Shown here piece after piece: positions 30,931 through 38,747 of a stretch of DNA of 64,000 nucleotides. Each line of letters begins with the position of its first letter. Within the stretch, counting starts at the first letter, position 1. The notes under the pieces were generated by a model. That model had not been told where the DNA came from, did not search any database, and was given only the letters and a program-made list of their open reading frames with translations. The position numbers were made by a program, and so were the translations under genes. Source of the DNA: Paenibacillus sambharensis (GTDB lineage Bacteria; Bacillota; Bacilli; Paenibacillales; Paenibacillaceae); contig NZ_QKRB01000036.1 in NCBI RefSeq assembly GCF_003233845.1, positions 186,001 to 250,000 on the forward strand, read 5' to 3'.

Positions 30931-32683
30931 ATCTCATCTCCTCCTCCTTCCTCGCACTCTCGCGACGCTGCATCAGGTACTGGCGCCGGAACCATCCTTC
31001 CATCTCTATTAACTGCTTGTAGCTGCCCTGCTCCGTTATTCCTCCGTTATCCATGACGATAATCCAGTCTGCTTCGCGGATCGTCGATAACTTGTGGGTC
31101 ACAATCAGCATGGGCTTGCCTTTTCTCTCATGTGCGATATTGGACAGCAGGCGGCTTTCCGTCTCTGCATCCAGAGATGAGCAGGCATCATCCATCAACA
31201 GCAGCTCCGGGTCTGTGAGCAAAGCTCTGGCGATCGCAATACGCTGCTTCTGTCCGCCCGAGATCATGATCCCGCCCTCGCCTATACGGGTGTCCCAGCC
31301 GTCTGGCATCCGCTTGATGTCCTCTTCAAGCATCGTTAGCCTGGTAATATGCCGCACTTCATCATCCGTCGCTTCCGGCTTGCCCAGCGTGATGTTCTCA
31401 CGGATACTCCCCGCAAGAAGCATGTCCCGCTGGGGAACATAGCTGATCCAGCTTGTCAGCAGCGCCGGGTCAATGGCCTCTATCGGCACACCCGCACAGT
31501 AAACGGAACTGGAAGGCAGGGGATACTGCCTTAGCAGCTGCATCAGCAGTGTACTCTTGCCGCTCCCGGATTTCCCGACGATACCTACCACTTGCCCTTG
31601 CTCAATACGCAGATCAATATGGCGCAGGCTGTTTCGTCCGGCTCCCGGATAACGGAAGGTTAAGCTGCGGAATTCAAGCGGCATAAGCTGATCCGCAGCG
31701 GCATACTCACCCCCGTGTCGGTCCTCTGCTTGTTCCTGGAATGCTTCGTGCAGCTGCTTCCATGCGGTTCGGCCCTGTTCCAGGATGTTGATGAAGTTGC
31801 CGGTAGCGGTAACGGGCCACAGCAGCATACCAATATAAAGGGTAAGGGTTACCAGCTGGCCAATGGCTATCTCACCAACAGAAAGAAGATAGGTTCCGTA
31901 AGCGATACAGATAACATAGCTTGCTCCCACCAGAAGGGAGATGACCGGCTGCATCAGCGAATCCAGGAAGGCCAGTCTTGTATTTGAAGCTGCTACCTGC
32001 TTGTGTTCCTCTTGAATAAGCTCCATGAAAGCCGGCTCCCGGCCAAATGAACGAATGACGCGCAGTCCGTAGAACAATTCATACAACCTGCTGTTTAATC
32101 CCCCATTCGCTGCATTTACCGCTTCCCATCGTTTCCCGATAAGCTTGCCTGACAGCCGGATCCACACGACAACGAGCGGCATGGGCAGCAAAACCATGAG
32201 AGCAAGCTTCCAATTCACAAACGTGCTCATGGAGAGGATCAGCATAACCAGTCCGACTGCGGATGTATAGAGAGTAACCAACCCGAAGCCCAGTGCCTGG
32301 GAGACCGTGTTAATATTGTTCGTGGACAGCATCACCAGCCGGCCGAGCGGATACTTCTCAAAGAATGGCATTCTCATTGTACTAAGATGGTTGAACAACC
32401 GTTCGCTTAATTGCTTCTGGGCCAGCAGCTCCCCGCCGAATATGGCCGAGGACCAGGTAAAGCTGACTGCATACAGCAGCACTGCAACAGCGAACAGCCC
32501 GATAGTCGCGGCATTCAATTCTCCCGTCGTCAGCCGCTCCTCATGGATGCGGTCCACCACGAAACCAATTAACAATGGAGGAATAAGCTGCAGGACCGTA
32601 TTAGCGGTCAGTCCAAGCAGCCCTGCTATATAACGTCCTTTTCTCTCCTTAAAAAACCATGGCAACCATGATACCGGAAACAT
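30917..32683 (-). CDS. ABC exporter half-transporter, degenerate Walker-B subunit
   Basis: A 588-residue half-transporter with an N-terminal exporter membrane domain and an ATP-binding domain: Walker A 'GKSGSGKST', signature 'ISGGQKQ', Walker B 'LLLMDDACSSLD' and H-loop 'VTHKLSTI'. The catalytic Glu after Walker B is Asp, as in the degenerate subunit of heterodimeric exporters. The partner at 29149 supplies the competent site. The gene is 34 bases downstream of a carrier-protein gene, so an acyl carrier and exporter are co-expressed. Confidence 0.93.
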   Translation of the reverse strand: MFPVSWLPWFFKERKGRYIAGLLGLTANTVLQLIPPLLIGFVVDRIHEERLTTGELNAATIGLFAVAVLLYAVSFTWSSAIFGGELLAQKQLSERLFNHLSTMRMPFFEKYPLGRLVMLSTNNINTVSQALGFGLVTLYTSAVGLVMLILSMSTFVNWKLALMVLLPMPLVVVWIRLSGKLIGKRWEAVNAANGGLNSRLYELFYGLRVIRSFGREPAFMELIQEEHKQVAASNTRLAFLDSLMQPVISLLVGASYVICIAYGTYLLSVGEIAIGQLVTLTLYIGMLLWPVTATGNFINILEQGRTAWKQLHEAFQEQAEDRHGGEYAAADQLMPLEFRSLTFRYPGAGRNSLRHIDLRIEQGQVVGIVGKSGSGKSTLLMQLLRQYPLPSSSVYCAGVPIEAIDPALLTSWISYVPQRDMLLAGSIRENITLGKPEATDDEVRHITRLTMLEEDIKRMPDGWDTRIGEGGIMISGGQKQRIAIARALLTDPELLLMDDACSSLDAETESRLLSNIAHERKGKPMLIVTHKLSTIREADWIIVMDNGGITEQGSYKQLIEMEGWFRRQYLMQRRESARKEEEMRYELD

Positions 32684-32717
32684 ACTCCACCCCTATTTAT
32701 ACATTCATAGAAGCCTG

Positions 32718-32990
32718 CTACTCGTGCAGCTCCTGTGCACTTTGCTGTGCCTTCTTGACCATACCGTATACTTTCTCAATGGTTGAGAACTTCTCAAGAA
32801 GCAGATCAAAGTCATCAAACTCGATAGACAGTTCCAGCTCCAGCTCCACAATTAATTTCATGATATTAAGAGAGTGAAACCCCCAAGCTGACAGTTCATC
32901 GCTGATTCCGACCGTATGGTCTAATGGAACAATGTCGTTTAACTTTTCTCTGATTATGCCGATCAATACTGGATCAAATGGCTCATCCAT
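32718..32990 (-). CDS. Carrier protein with altered GFHS motif (4 of 4)
   Basis: A 90-residue carrier-protein-like gene. The phosphopantetheine segment reads 'LSAWGFHSLNIMKLIVELEL', so the serine is kept but the conserved Asp before it is His (GFHS instead of GxDS). Such a change could weaken phosphopantetheinyl transferase recognition or indicate a non-canonical carrier. The ATG at 32990 follows AAGGGGGG; the open frame upstream to 33065 lacks support. It heads the operon of the ABC exporter subunits, a placement unusual for a biosynthetic carrier and perhaps tied to sensing or export. Confidence 0.82.
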   Translation of the reverse strand: MDEPFDPVLIGIIREKLNDIVPLDHTVGISDELSAWGFHSLNIMKLIVELELELSIEFDDFDLLLEKFSTIEKVYGMVKKAQQSAQELHE

Positions 32991-33136
32991 AGGCATCCCC
33001 CCTTCGCGAATTTTATTTATGTCCTGTATACATGAGCGCTTCCATTGAACTATACCAATATACAATCATTCCAACTCTTCTTATCTTGCTCGTAAATCGT
33101 ATCGAATTGATCTTGTCGAACGTACTCCCTGCACAG

Positions 33137-33179
33137 AAAAAAAACGGATAAGCCCGCAAATCAGCGGCGCCTATCCGTT
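33137..33179 (-). terminator. Rho-independent terminator after the 33188 small gene
   Basis: The stem AACGGATA / TATCCGTT (33143-33150 and 33172-33179) with inner GC-rich pairing is followed on the minus strand by a run of eight T. It lies directly downstream of the small gene at 33188 and isolates region 1 from region 2. Confidence 0.82.
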
Positions 33180-33187
33180 CTTGTAAG

Positions 33188-33406
33188 TCAGGAGGGATCC
33201 TCTTCCAGGTTAACGGCCGAGTCAAATACATTGGCTTGTGGAACATTGGCAAGATCAGCCTTCTGCTTTACCTGATCACTGATATTCTCATACCATGCCT
33301 CAAACGAATCATCTAACTGCTGCTCCCGGTTCGGGTCCGTATTCACATCTGAATCCACTTCAAGACCGTTTGTCCTGCTGCCGATGTTGCGTTTGGGTTT
33401 AGTCAC
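33188..33406 (-). CDS. Small acidic protein of unknown function
   Basis: A 72-residue acidic, hydrophilic protein beginning 'MTKPKRNIGSRTNG' (GTG start at 33406) and ending 'NVFDSAVNLEEDPS'. No domain, signal or membrane segment is seen. The possible ribosome-binding site AAAGGAG is about 15 bases from the GTG, farther than usual. A well-formed terminator directly after the stop supports a real gene. It is probably unrelated to the cluster; small proteins of this kind occur as spore or stress-associated products in Bacillales, but I cannot assign one. Confidence 0.6.
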   Translation of the reverse strand: MTKPKRNIGSRTNGLEVDSDVNTDPNREQQLDDSFEAWYENISDQVKQKADLANVPQANVFDSAVNLEEDPS

Positions 33407-33552
33407 CAGCTACTGTCAGCTCCTTTGAATTGGAATTGACTTATATTCTCCAGGAATAATCGTTTTATGCCTTGATTGGCCCAAAATCAGCAGTTGAGGC
33501 GGAGAAAACAAAGAATAACACGGGGCAGATCAAAGGAAAACAGCTGGATTCA

Positions 33553-33581
33553 TTTACATAATTTAGCACGTATGTTATGTT
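33553..33581 (+). promoter_or_regulatory. Sigma-A-type promoter of the mannanase gene
   Basis: TTTACA (33553-33558), a 17-base spacer, then TATGTT (33576-33581), 72 bases before the ATG at 33653. The cre operator begins 6 bases after the -10, over the expected transcription start. Confidence 0.65.
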
Positions 33582-33586
33582 GGCTG

Positions 33587-33600
33587 TGAAAGCGCTGTCA
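33587..33600 (+). promoter_or_regulatory. Catabolite-responsive element (cre) for CcpA
   Basis: TGAAAGCGCTGTCA matches the Bacillus cre consensus TGWAANCGNTNWCA at every defined position. It overlaps the probable transcription start of the mannanase gene, so CcpA binding should repress the gene when preferred sugars are available. Confidence 0.8.
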
Positions 33601-33652
33601 CAACTTGGGGACCGCGCTATTCCATCACTCTCTATAGGGAAAGGAAGATGAA

Positions 33653-35950
33653 ATGATGAACATGTTGTTCAAAAAGGCAAGCGCAATGATGCTGGCAATC
33701 ACTCTGCTGCTCGGATTGATGGCAGCGCCCGCCCGTGCAGACACCGCACTCTTCACAATGGAAAGCGAAGACGCTCAGCTCAGCTCCGATCTTCAAGTGG
33801 TGACTCAAGTTTACGGGCAGCCGAAGCCCGGGTACTCCGGCAGCGGATTTGTCTGGATGCAGAACTCCGGCACCTTAACCTTCGAAGTGACGGTTCCGGA
33901 AGCCGGCTTGTATGCCATCTCCACCCGCTATATACAGGAGCTCAGCGCTGACGGCAGGGTTCAAAATCTAGCTGTTAACGGCGTTACCAAGGGTGCTTAT
34001 ATGCTGCCCTACACGACCGCGTGGTCAGATTTCGATTTTGGCTTTCATAAGCTGAGGCAAGGAAGCAACACCATCGAACTGAAGGCCGGTTGGGGATTCG
34101 CTTATTTTGACACCTTCACCGTAGATTATGCTGATCTGGATCCGCTGGATGTACAGCCTGTCCTCACCGATCCTGAGGCTACACCGGAAACACAGCAGTT
34201 GATGAATTATTTAACGGAGGTTTACGGCAATCATATTATCTCCGGCCAGCAGGAGATTTATGGTGGCGGGAATGACGGTAATCACGAACTGGAGTTCGAA
34301 TGGATTTATAATCTAACCGGTAAATATCCGGCAATCCGCGGTTTCGATTTGATGAACTATAATCCGCTGTACGGATGGGAGGACGGGACAACCGAGCGGA
34401 TGATCGACTGGGTGAATAACCGGGGCGGGATTGCGACAGCCAGCTGGCATATCAATGTTCCCCGGGACTTCAATGCCTATGAGCTAGGGGAATTTGTGGA
34501 TTGGAAGGAAGCCACCTACAAGCCGACGGAAACCAATTTCAATACAGCTAAAGCCGTGGTTCCAGGTACGAAGGAAAACCAATACCTGATGATGACCATT
34601 GAGGATTTGGCGGAACAGCTGCAGATCCTGCAGGATAACGGGGTTCCAGTCATTTTCCGTCCTTATCACGAGGCAGAGGGCAACGGCGGGCTGAATGGGG
34701 AAGGCGCGTGGTTCTGGTGGGCATCGGCAGGCGCGGAGGTGTATAAGCAGCTCTGGGATCTGCTCTATACCGAGCTTACGGAGACATACGGCCTGCACAA
34801 CCTGATCTGGACCTACAACAGCTACACGTACCATACTTCTCCGGCATGGTACCCCGGCGATGACCAGGTCGATATTGTCGGCTACGACAAATACAACACG
34901 ATCTATAACCGCCATGATGGTTTGTCCGGTGTCCCCAATGAGGATGCCATCTCCTCGATCTTCTATCAGCTTGTTGATTTGACGGACGGCACCAAAATGG
35001 TGGCCATGACGGAAAACGACACTGTTCCAAGCCTGCAGAACCTGACCGAGGAAAAAGCGGGATGGCTCTACTTCTGCCCTTGGTATGGCGAGCACCTCAT
35101 GAGCTCCGCCTTTAATTATCCAGCCACCTTGAAGACACTGTACCAAAGCGATTATGTCATCACACTTGATGAGCTGCCAGATTTAAATGGAGACGGCGAA
35201 GCTCCAAGCGCTTCGATTTCACCTGTGAATGCGTCATTTGATCTGGCGGCAGATCTGCAGCAGAATATTCCTGTATCCCTCACCTTACATGGAAACCAGC
35301 TTGCCAGCATAACGAATGGAGACTATACGCTTCAGTCAGGCCAGGACTATACAGCCTCAGGCGATTCGGTCGTTCTCAGCAAATCCTATCTTTCCACACT
35401 GCCGCTTGGCCAGTATGCGATAACCTTTCATTTCAGCGGGGGAAAGAACGCTGTTCTAATCGTTAATGTAGCAGACAGCAGTGTTTCCGTGCCCGCGGGA
35501 GACTTGACGATCCAGGCTTTTAACGGCAATACGGGTGCCTCTACCAATGGGATTGCACCCAAGTTCAAAGTCGTCAACACCGGTGATTCAGCGGTTAAGC
35601 TTAGCGATGTTAAGCTCAGGTATTACTATACGATTGACGGGGAGCAAGCGCAGAGCTACTGGATCGACTGGGCCAGTATCGGAAATGCGAATGTTACCGG
35701 CAAATTCATCAAACTCGCTGCCCCTGTTAAAGGAGCCGATTATGCTCTGGAAATTGGCTTTACAAGTTCGGCCGGATCACTTAATCCCGGCCAGAGCGCA
35801 GAAATTCAGACACGCTTCTCCAAATCGGACTGGTCCAACTACAACCAGGCTGACGATTACTCGTTCAAGGCATCCGGCAGTCAGTTCGCTGATCATGAGC
35901 AGGTTACCGGGTATATGAACGGCCAGCTGATATGGGGAATTGAGCCTTAA
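33653..35950 (+). CDS. Secreted GH26 endo-beta-1,4-mannanase with CBM35, X2 and CBM3 modules
   Basis: A 765-residue secreted enzyme. Residues 1-29 are a signal peptide ending 'AAPARA'. Next is a CBM35-like module (about 30-165: 'FTMESEDAQLS', 'GFAYFDTFTVDY'), then a GH26 catalytic domain (about 175-520). It has 'VIFRPYHEAEGNG', whose Glu is the acid/base, and 'MVAMTENDTVP', whose Glu is the likely nucleophile. A CBM_X2 Ig-like module ('SISPVNASFDLAADLQQNIP', about 520-615) and a C-terminal CBM3 cellulose-binding module (about 625-765, 'IQAFNGNTGASTNGIAPKF') follow. The ATG at 33653 follows AAAGGAAGATG. The enzyme hydrolyses beta-mannan outside the cell while anchoring to plant cell-wall polysaccharide. 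It has its own promoter, cre site and terminator and is unrelated to the biosynthetic clusters. Confidence 0.92.
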   Translation: MMNMLFKKASAMMLAITLLLGLMAAPARADTALFTMESEDAQLSSDLQVVTQVYGQPKPGYSGSGFVWMQNSGTLTFEVTVPEAGLYAISTRYIQELSADGRVQNLAVNGVTKGAYMLPYTTAWSDFDFGFHKLRQGSNTIELKAGWGFAYFDTFTVDYADLDPLDVQPVLTDPEATPETQQLMNYLTEVYGNHIISGQQEIYGGGNDGNHELEFEWIYNLTGKYPAIRGFDLMNYNPLYGWEDGTTERMIDWVNNRGGIATASWHINVPRDFNAYELGEFVDWKEATYKPTETNFNTAKAVVPGTKENQYLMMTIEDLAEQLQILQDNGVPVIFRPYHEAEGNGGLNGEGAWFWWASAGAEVYKQLWDLLYTELTETYGLHNLIWTYNSYTYHTSPAWYPGDDQVDIVGYDKYNTIYNRHDGLSGVPNEDAISSIFYQLVDLTDGTKMVAMTENDTVPSLQNLTEEKAGWLYFCPWYGEHLMSSAFNYPATLKTLYQSDYVITLDELPDLNGDGEAPSASISPVNASFDLAADLQQNIPVSLTLHGNQLASITNGDYTLQSGQDYTASGDSVVLSKSYLSTLPLGQYAITFHFSGGKNAVLIVNVADSSVSVPAGDLTIQAFNGNTGASTNGIAPKFKVVNTGDSAVKLSDVKLRYYYTIDGEQAQSYWIDWASIGNANVTGKFIKLAAPVKGADYALEIGFTSSAGSLNPGQSAEIQTRFSKSDWSNYNQADDYSFKASGSQFADHEQVTGYMNGQLIWGIEP

Positions 35951-35978
35951 GAAGTGGGGTTGGATCAGGAAATATGGG

Positions 35979-36016
35979 TTGGATCAGGGGATTATCCCCT
36001 GCTCCAATCCTTTTTT
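35979..36016 (+). terminator. Rho-independent terminator after the mannanase gene
   Basis: The stem TTGGA-T-CAGGGGAT pairs with ATCCCCTG-C-TCCAA (35979-36007, one mismatch) and is followed by TCCTTTTTT. It ends mannanase transcription. Confidence 0.85.
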
Positions 36017-36023
36017 GCTGTCT

Positions 36024-36131
36024 TTACTTCGAACGCTTCTGTATTCCGCTTAGTCCTTGATCGTCCGGATGGTTAGATCGCGACAGTTTATGCTTGGGAT
36101 TGTTCTTGTCCGGTCTTTTCTTCGTGCTCAC
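36024..36131 (-). CDS. Very small basic protein, hypothetical
   Basis: A possible 35-codon gene starting at a GTG (36131) 11 bases after GGGAGGTGA and encoding a Lys/Arg/Asn-rich peptide ('STKKRPDKNNPKHKLSR' to 'GLSGIQKRSK'). The frame is open further up to 36248, but the short version has the ribosome-binding site. Its composition resembles the small spore-associated or nucleic-acid-binding proteins found in Bacillales, but it is not clearly assignable. It may not be a gene. Confidence 0.4.
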   Translation of the reverse strand: MSTKKRPDKNNPKHKLSRSNHPDDQGLSGIQKRSK

Positions 36132-36373
36132 GTCATCGTTCACCTCCCATCTTGCTTCGTAAAAAGTATTTCTCCAAACCGCTGGCCTTATGAGAAAATG
36201 CCTACTGCTCTCCCTTTTTTCCTTCAGCTCATGCTTACCGAGTGCCACAGCGCCCCTGCGGCTCGAAGCAAAGGAAAACCTCCTTACATTCCAAATATTG
36301 CAATTGTTATAGAGTTTGATTATACTTTAGCCACTATACATTGTGTATTCTTACCGGGGAGGGGGAATTTCCG

Positions 36374-38662
36374 ATGAAAGCAGCCATTAGGTCGATCCAG
36401 AGAATTATAAACCGCGAAGCTCAGAATCAGCTGAGCGTCTATAAGGACAAAGCAGCTCTCGTCCGGAAAAGAAAATTGGAATCGTGGGATGGCGGACAGC
36501 TTCAAGCGGAATCGCGCCGTCTGCAAGCAGAAGCGAAATCGGGAGCGTCTTTGGATGAGCTGCTTGTTGATGCTTATGCCTTGGTCTGCGAAGCAGCCAA
36601 GAGAACGCTCGGATTACAGCCCTACGATGTCCAGATCATGGCAGCCATCGCACTGCACGAGGGATTGCTGATCGAGCAGCATACCGGCGAAGGGAAGACA
36701 CTCTCAGCTGTTATGCCTGCTTATCTAAATGCGCTAACCGGCAAAGGCGTTCATGTGCTGACTTTCAACGATTATTTGGCACATCGGGATGCAGCGTGGA
36801 TGGGTCCGGTCTATCGTTACCTCGGGTTAACAGTAAAGTCGGTTCAAGCGGGCATGAGCCTGCCCGAAAAAAGGGAAGCGTACAACGCGGATATAACCTA
36901 TGTTACCGCCAAAGAGACGGGCTTCGATTATTTGCGCGACACAATTGCATTTGACGAAGCCGATACTGTTCATCGTCCTTTCCACTATGCCATCGTCGAT
37001 GAAGCGGATTCGCTGCTTCTCGATGAAGCGCGGGTCCCTCTAGTCATCGCCGGCGAGCCGGACTCTTCCAAGAGTGAAGGCATTCATTTCGCAGAAATAG
37101 CCCGGCAGCTCAAGCAGGACAAGCATTACGACTTTGACGAGTCCAAGCGGAATGTCTATTTAAATGAAGCTGGCTCTGCCAAGGCAGAATCGCTGCTGGG
37201 ATGCGGCAATTTGTATGATAGTCATAACAGTCATCTGTTAACCTCATTAAATTGTGCCCTGCATGCGGAAACGTTATTGAAAAAAGACATCGATTATATC
37301 GTCCGGGACGGTAAAATCGAGCTGATTGACGAATATACCGGCCGCGTAGCGGAGAACAGGTATTTGCCGGAAGGGCTGCAAGCCGCGCTTGCGGCCAAAG
37401 AAGGACTGCAGTCAAAAGGCGGCGGTAAAATTCTCGGGACGATTACCTTTCAGCACTTCATAAGCCTGTATCCGAAGATTTGCGGAATGACGGCTACAGC
37501 GCACGCCTCCGCAATGGATTTCGAAGACATCTATGACCTCCACGTCGTGCAAATCCCGCCGAACCGGCCAAACATACGAACCGATCATCCACACCGGATT
37601 TATACCCATAAGGAAGCCAAGCTTAGGGCGCTAGTACAGGAAATATCATCTGTTCATGCGACCGGGCGTCCAATTCTCATTGGTACGTCAAGCGTTGAGG
37701 AATCTGCCATCCTTGCGGATGCACTGGCGGTTGCCAGCGTACCCTGCCATGTTCTCAATGCGAAGAACGACGCAGAAGAAGCAGCGATTATCGCCAAAGC
37801 GGGAGAAATAGGCGCCGTGACCGTATCTACAAATATGGCGGGACGCGGCGTCGACATTCGGCTCGGCGGAGGGAACCCCACACAAGCAGAAGCTGTCGCC
37901 AAGCTGGGCGGGCTGTATGTCATTGGCACACAAGTGAACGAAAGCGTGAGGATCGACGACCAGCTGCGCGGGCGTTCCGGCCGCCAAGGCGATCCGGGAG
38001 CCTCCATATTTTTCATCAGCTTGGAGGATGAGCTGCTGCTTCGGTTCGGCATCGATAAGCTGGTTCGTGCTCCTAGACAGAATGAGGCTCTCCAAGAGCC
38101 AGGACTCCACAACAAAATCGCGCATATTCAGCGCGTTGCTATGGCCCAGAACTCTCATATCCGTAAGGAACTGAACAGCTATTCGGATATGGTAGAGGAT
38201 CAGAGGCAAATTCTATACGAGGAGCGGCTCGGAATTTTGAAGGGCGAGAAGCCAATGAGTCCTTCGGAGCAGCGGGTACGGCTTTTTTATATTGATGAGT
38301 TCTGGGCTGACCACCTGGCATATGCTTCTTACATTCGCGAAGGCATCCACTTGGAGAGCCTTGCGAGCCGCAATCCGATCGACGAATTTCATACGCAAAT
38401 CACACAAGCCTTCGAGCAAATTCCAGCGCAAATAAATCAAGAAACGGCGAATATGCTTGCAAGGCTCGGCGGTTCGAATGATCCAGCGAAGTGGGAAGAG
38501 CTCGGTCTGAAGAGCCCTGCTTCCACACGAACTTTCATCATTAATGATCATTACATTCAAAATAGCCGCAGCTCATGGAACGCAGGGACAGTAATGGCCT
38601 ATTATCTCCGCAAGTTTATGCGGCTTATTTTGTGGCCGGTACACAAGCTGCCAAAATTTTGA
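36374..38662 (+). CDS. Accessory SecA-type preprotein translocase ATPase (SecA2-like)
   Basis: A 762-residue SecA homologue. It has the DEAD-motor Walker A 'EQHTGEGKTLSAVMPAYLNA', Walker B 'AIVDEADSLLLDEAR', the preprotein-crosslinking region with 'IELIDEYTGRVAENRYLPEG', the SecA 'GMTATA' segment, and NBD2 motifs 'VSTNMAGRGVDIRLGGGNP' and 'DDQLRGRSGRQGDPG'. It is shorter than housekeeping SecA (about 840) and lacks the C-terminal zinc-binding tail, as in SecA2 proteins. The ATG at 36374 follows GGGGAGGGGG. No SecY2 or dedicated substrate genes are adjacent. It probably supports export of a subset of proteins; the substrate is unknown. Confidence 0.88.
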   Translation: MKAAIRSIQRIINREAQNQLSVYKDKAALVRKRKLESWDGGQLQAESRRLQAEAKSGASLDELLVDAYALVCEAAKRTLGLQPYDVQIMAAIALHEGLLIEQHTGEGKTLSAVMPAYLNALTGKGVHVLTFNDYLAHRDAAWMGPVYRYLGLTVKSVQAGMSLPEKREAYNADITYVTAKETGFDYLRDTIAFDEADTVHRPFHYAIVDEADSLLLDEARVPLVIAGEPDSSKSEGIHFAEIARQLKQDKHYDFDESKRNVYLNEAGSAKAESLLGCGNLYDSHNSHLLTSLNCALHAETLLKKDIDYIVRDGKIELIDEYTGRVAENRYLPEGLQAALAAKEGLQSKGGGKILGTITFQHFISLYPKICGMTATAHASAMDFEDIYDLHVVQIPPNRPNIRTDHPHRIYTHKEAKLRALVQEISSVHATGRPILIGTSSVEESAILADALAVASVPCHVLNAKNDAEEAAIIAKAGEIGAVTVSTNMAGRGVDIRLGGGNPTQAEAVAKLGGLYVIGTQVNESVRIDDQLRGRSGRQGDPGASIFFISLEDELLLRFGIDKLVRAPRQNEALQEPGLHNKIAHIQRVAMAQNSHIRKELNSYSDMVEDQRQILYEERLGILKGEKPMSPSEQRVRLFYIDEFWADHLAYASYIREGIHLESLASRNPIDEFHTQITQAFEQIPAQINQETANMLARLGGSNDPAKWEELGLKSPASTRTFIINDHYIQNSRSSWNAGTVMAYYLRKFMRLILWPVHKLPKF

Positions 38663-38747
38663 TGCATCGTCGTTCAAGTAAAGGATAGCCTAGTTTCTAT
38701 ACCGCAGAAATGTTTATAATTCAAAATATCATAAGGGGGCTATTATT

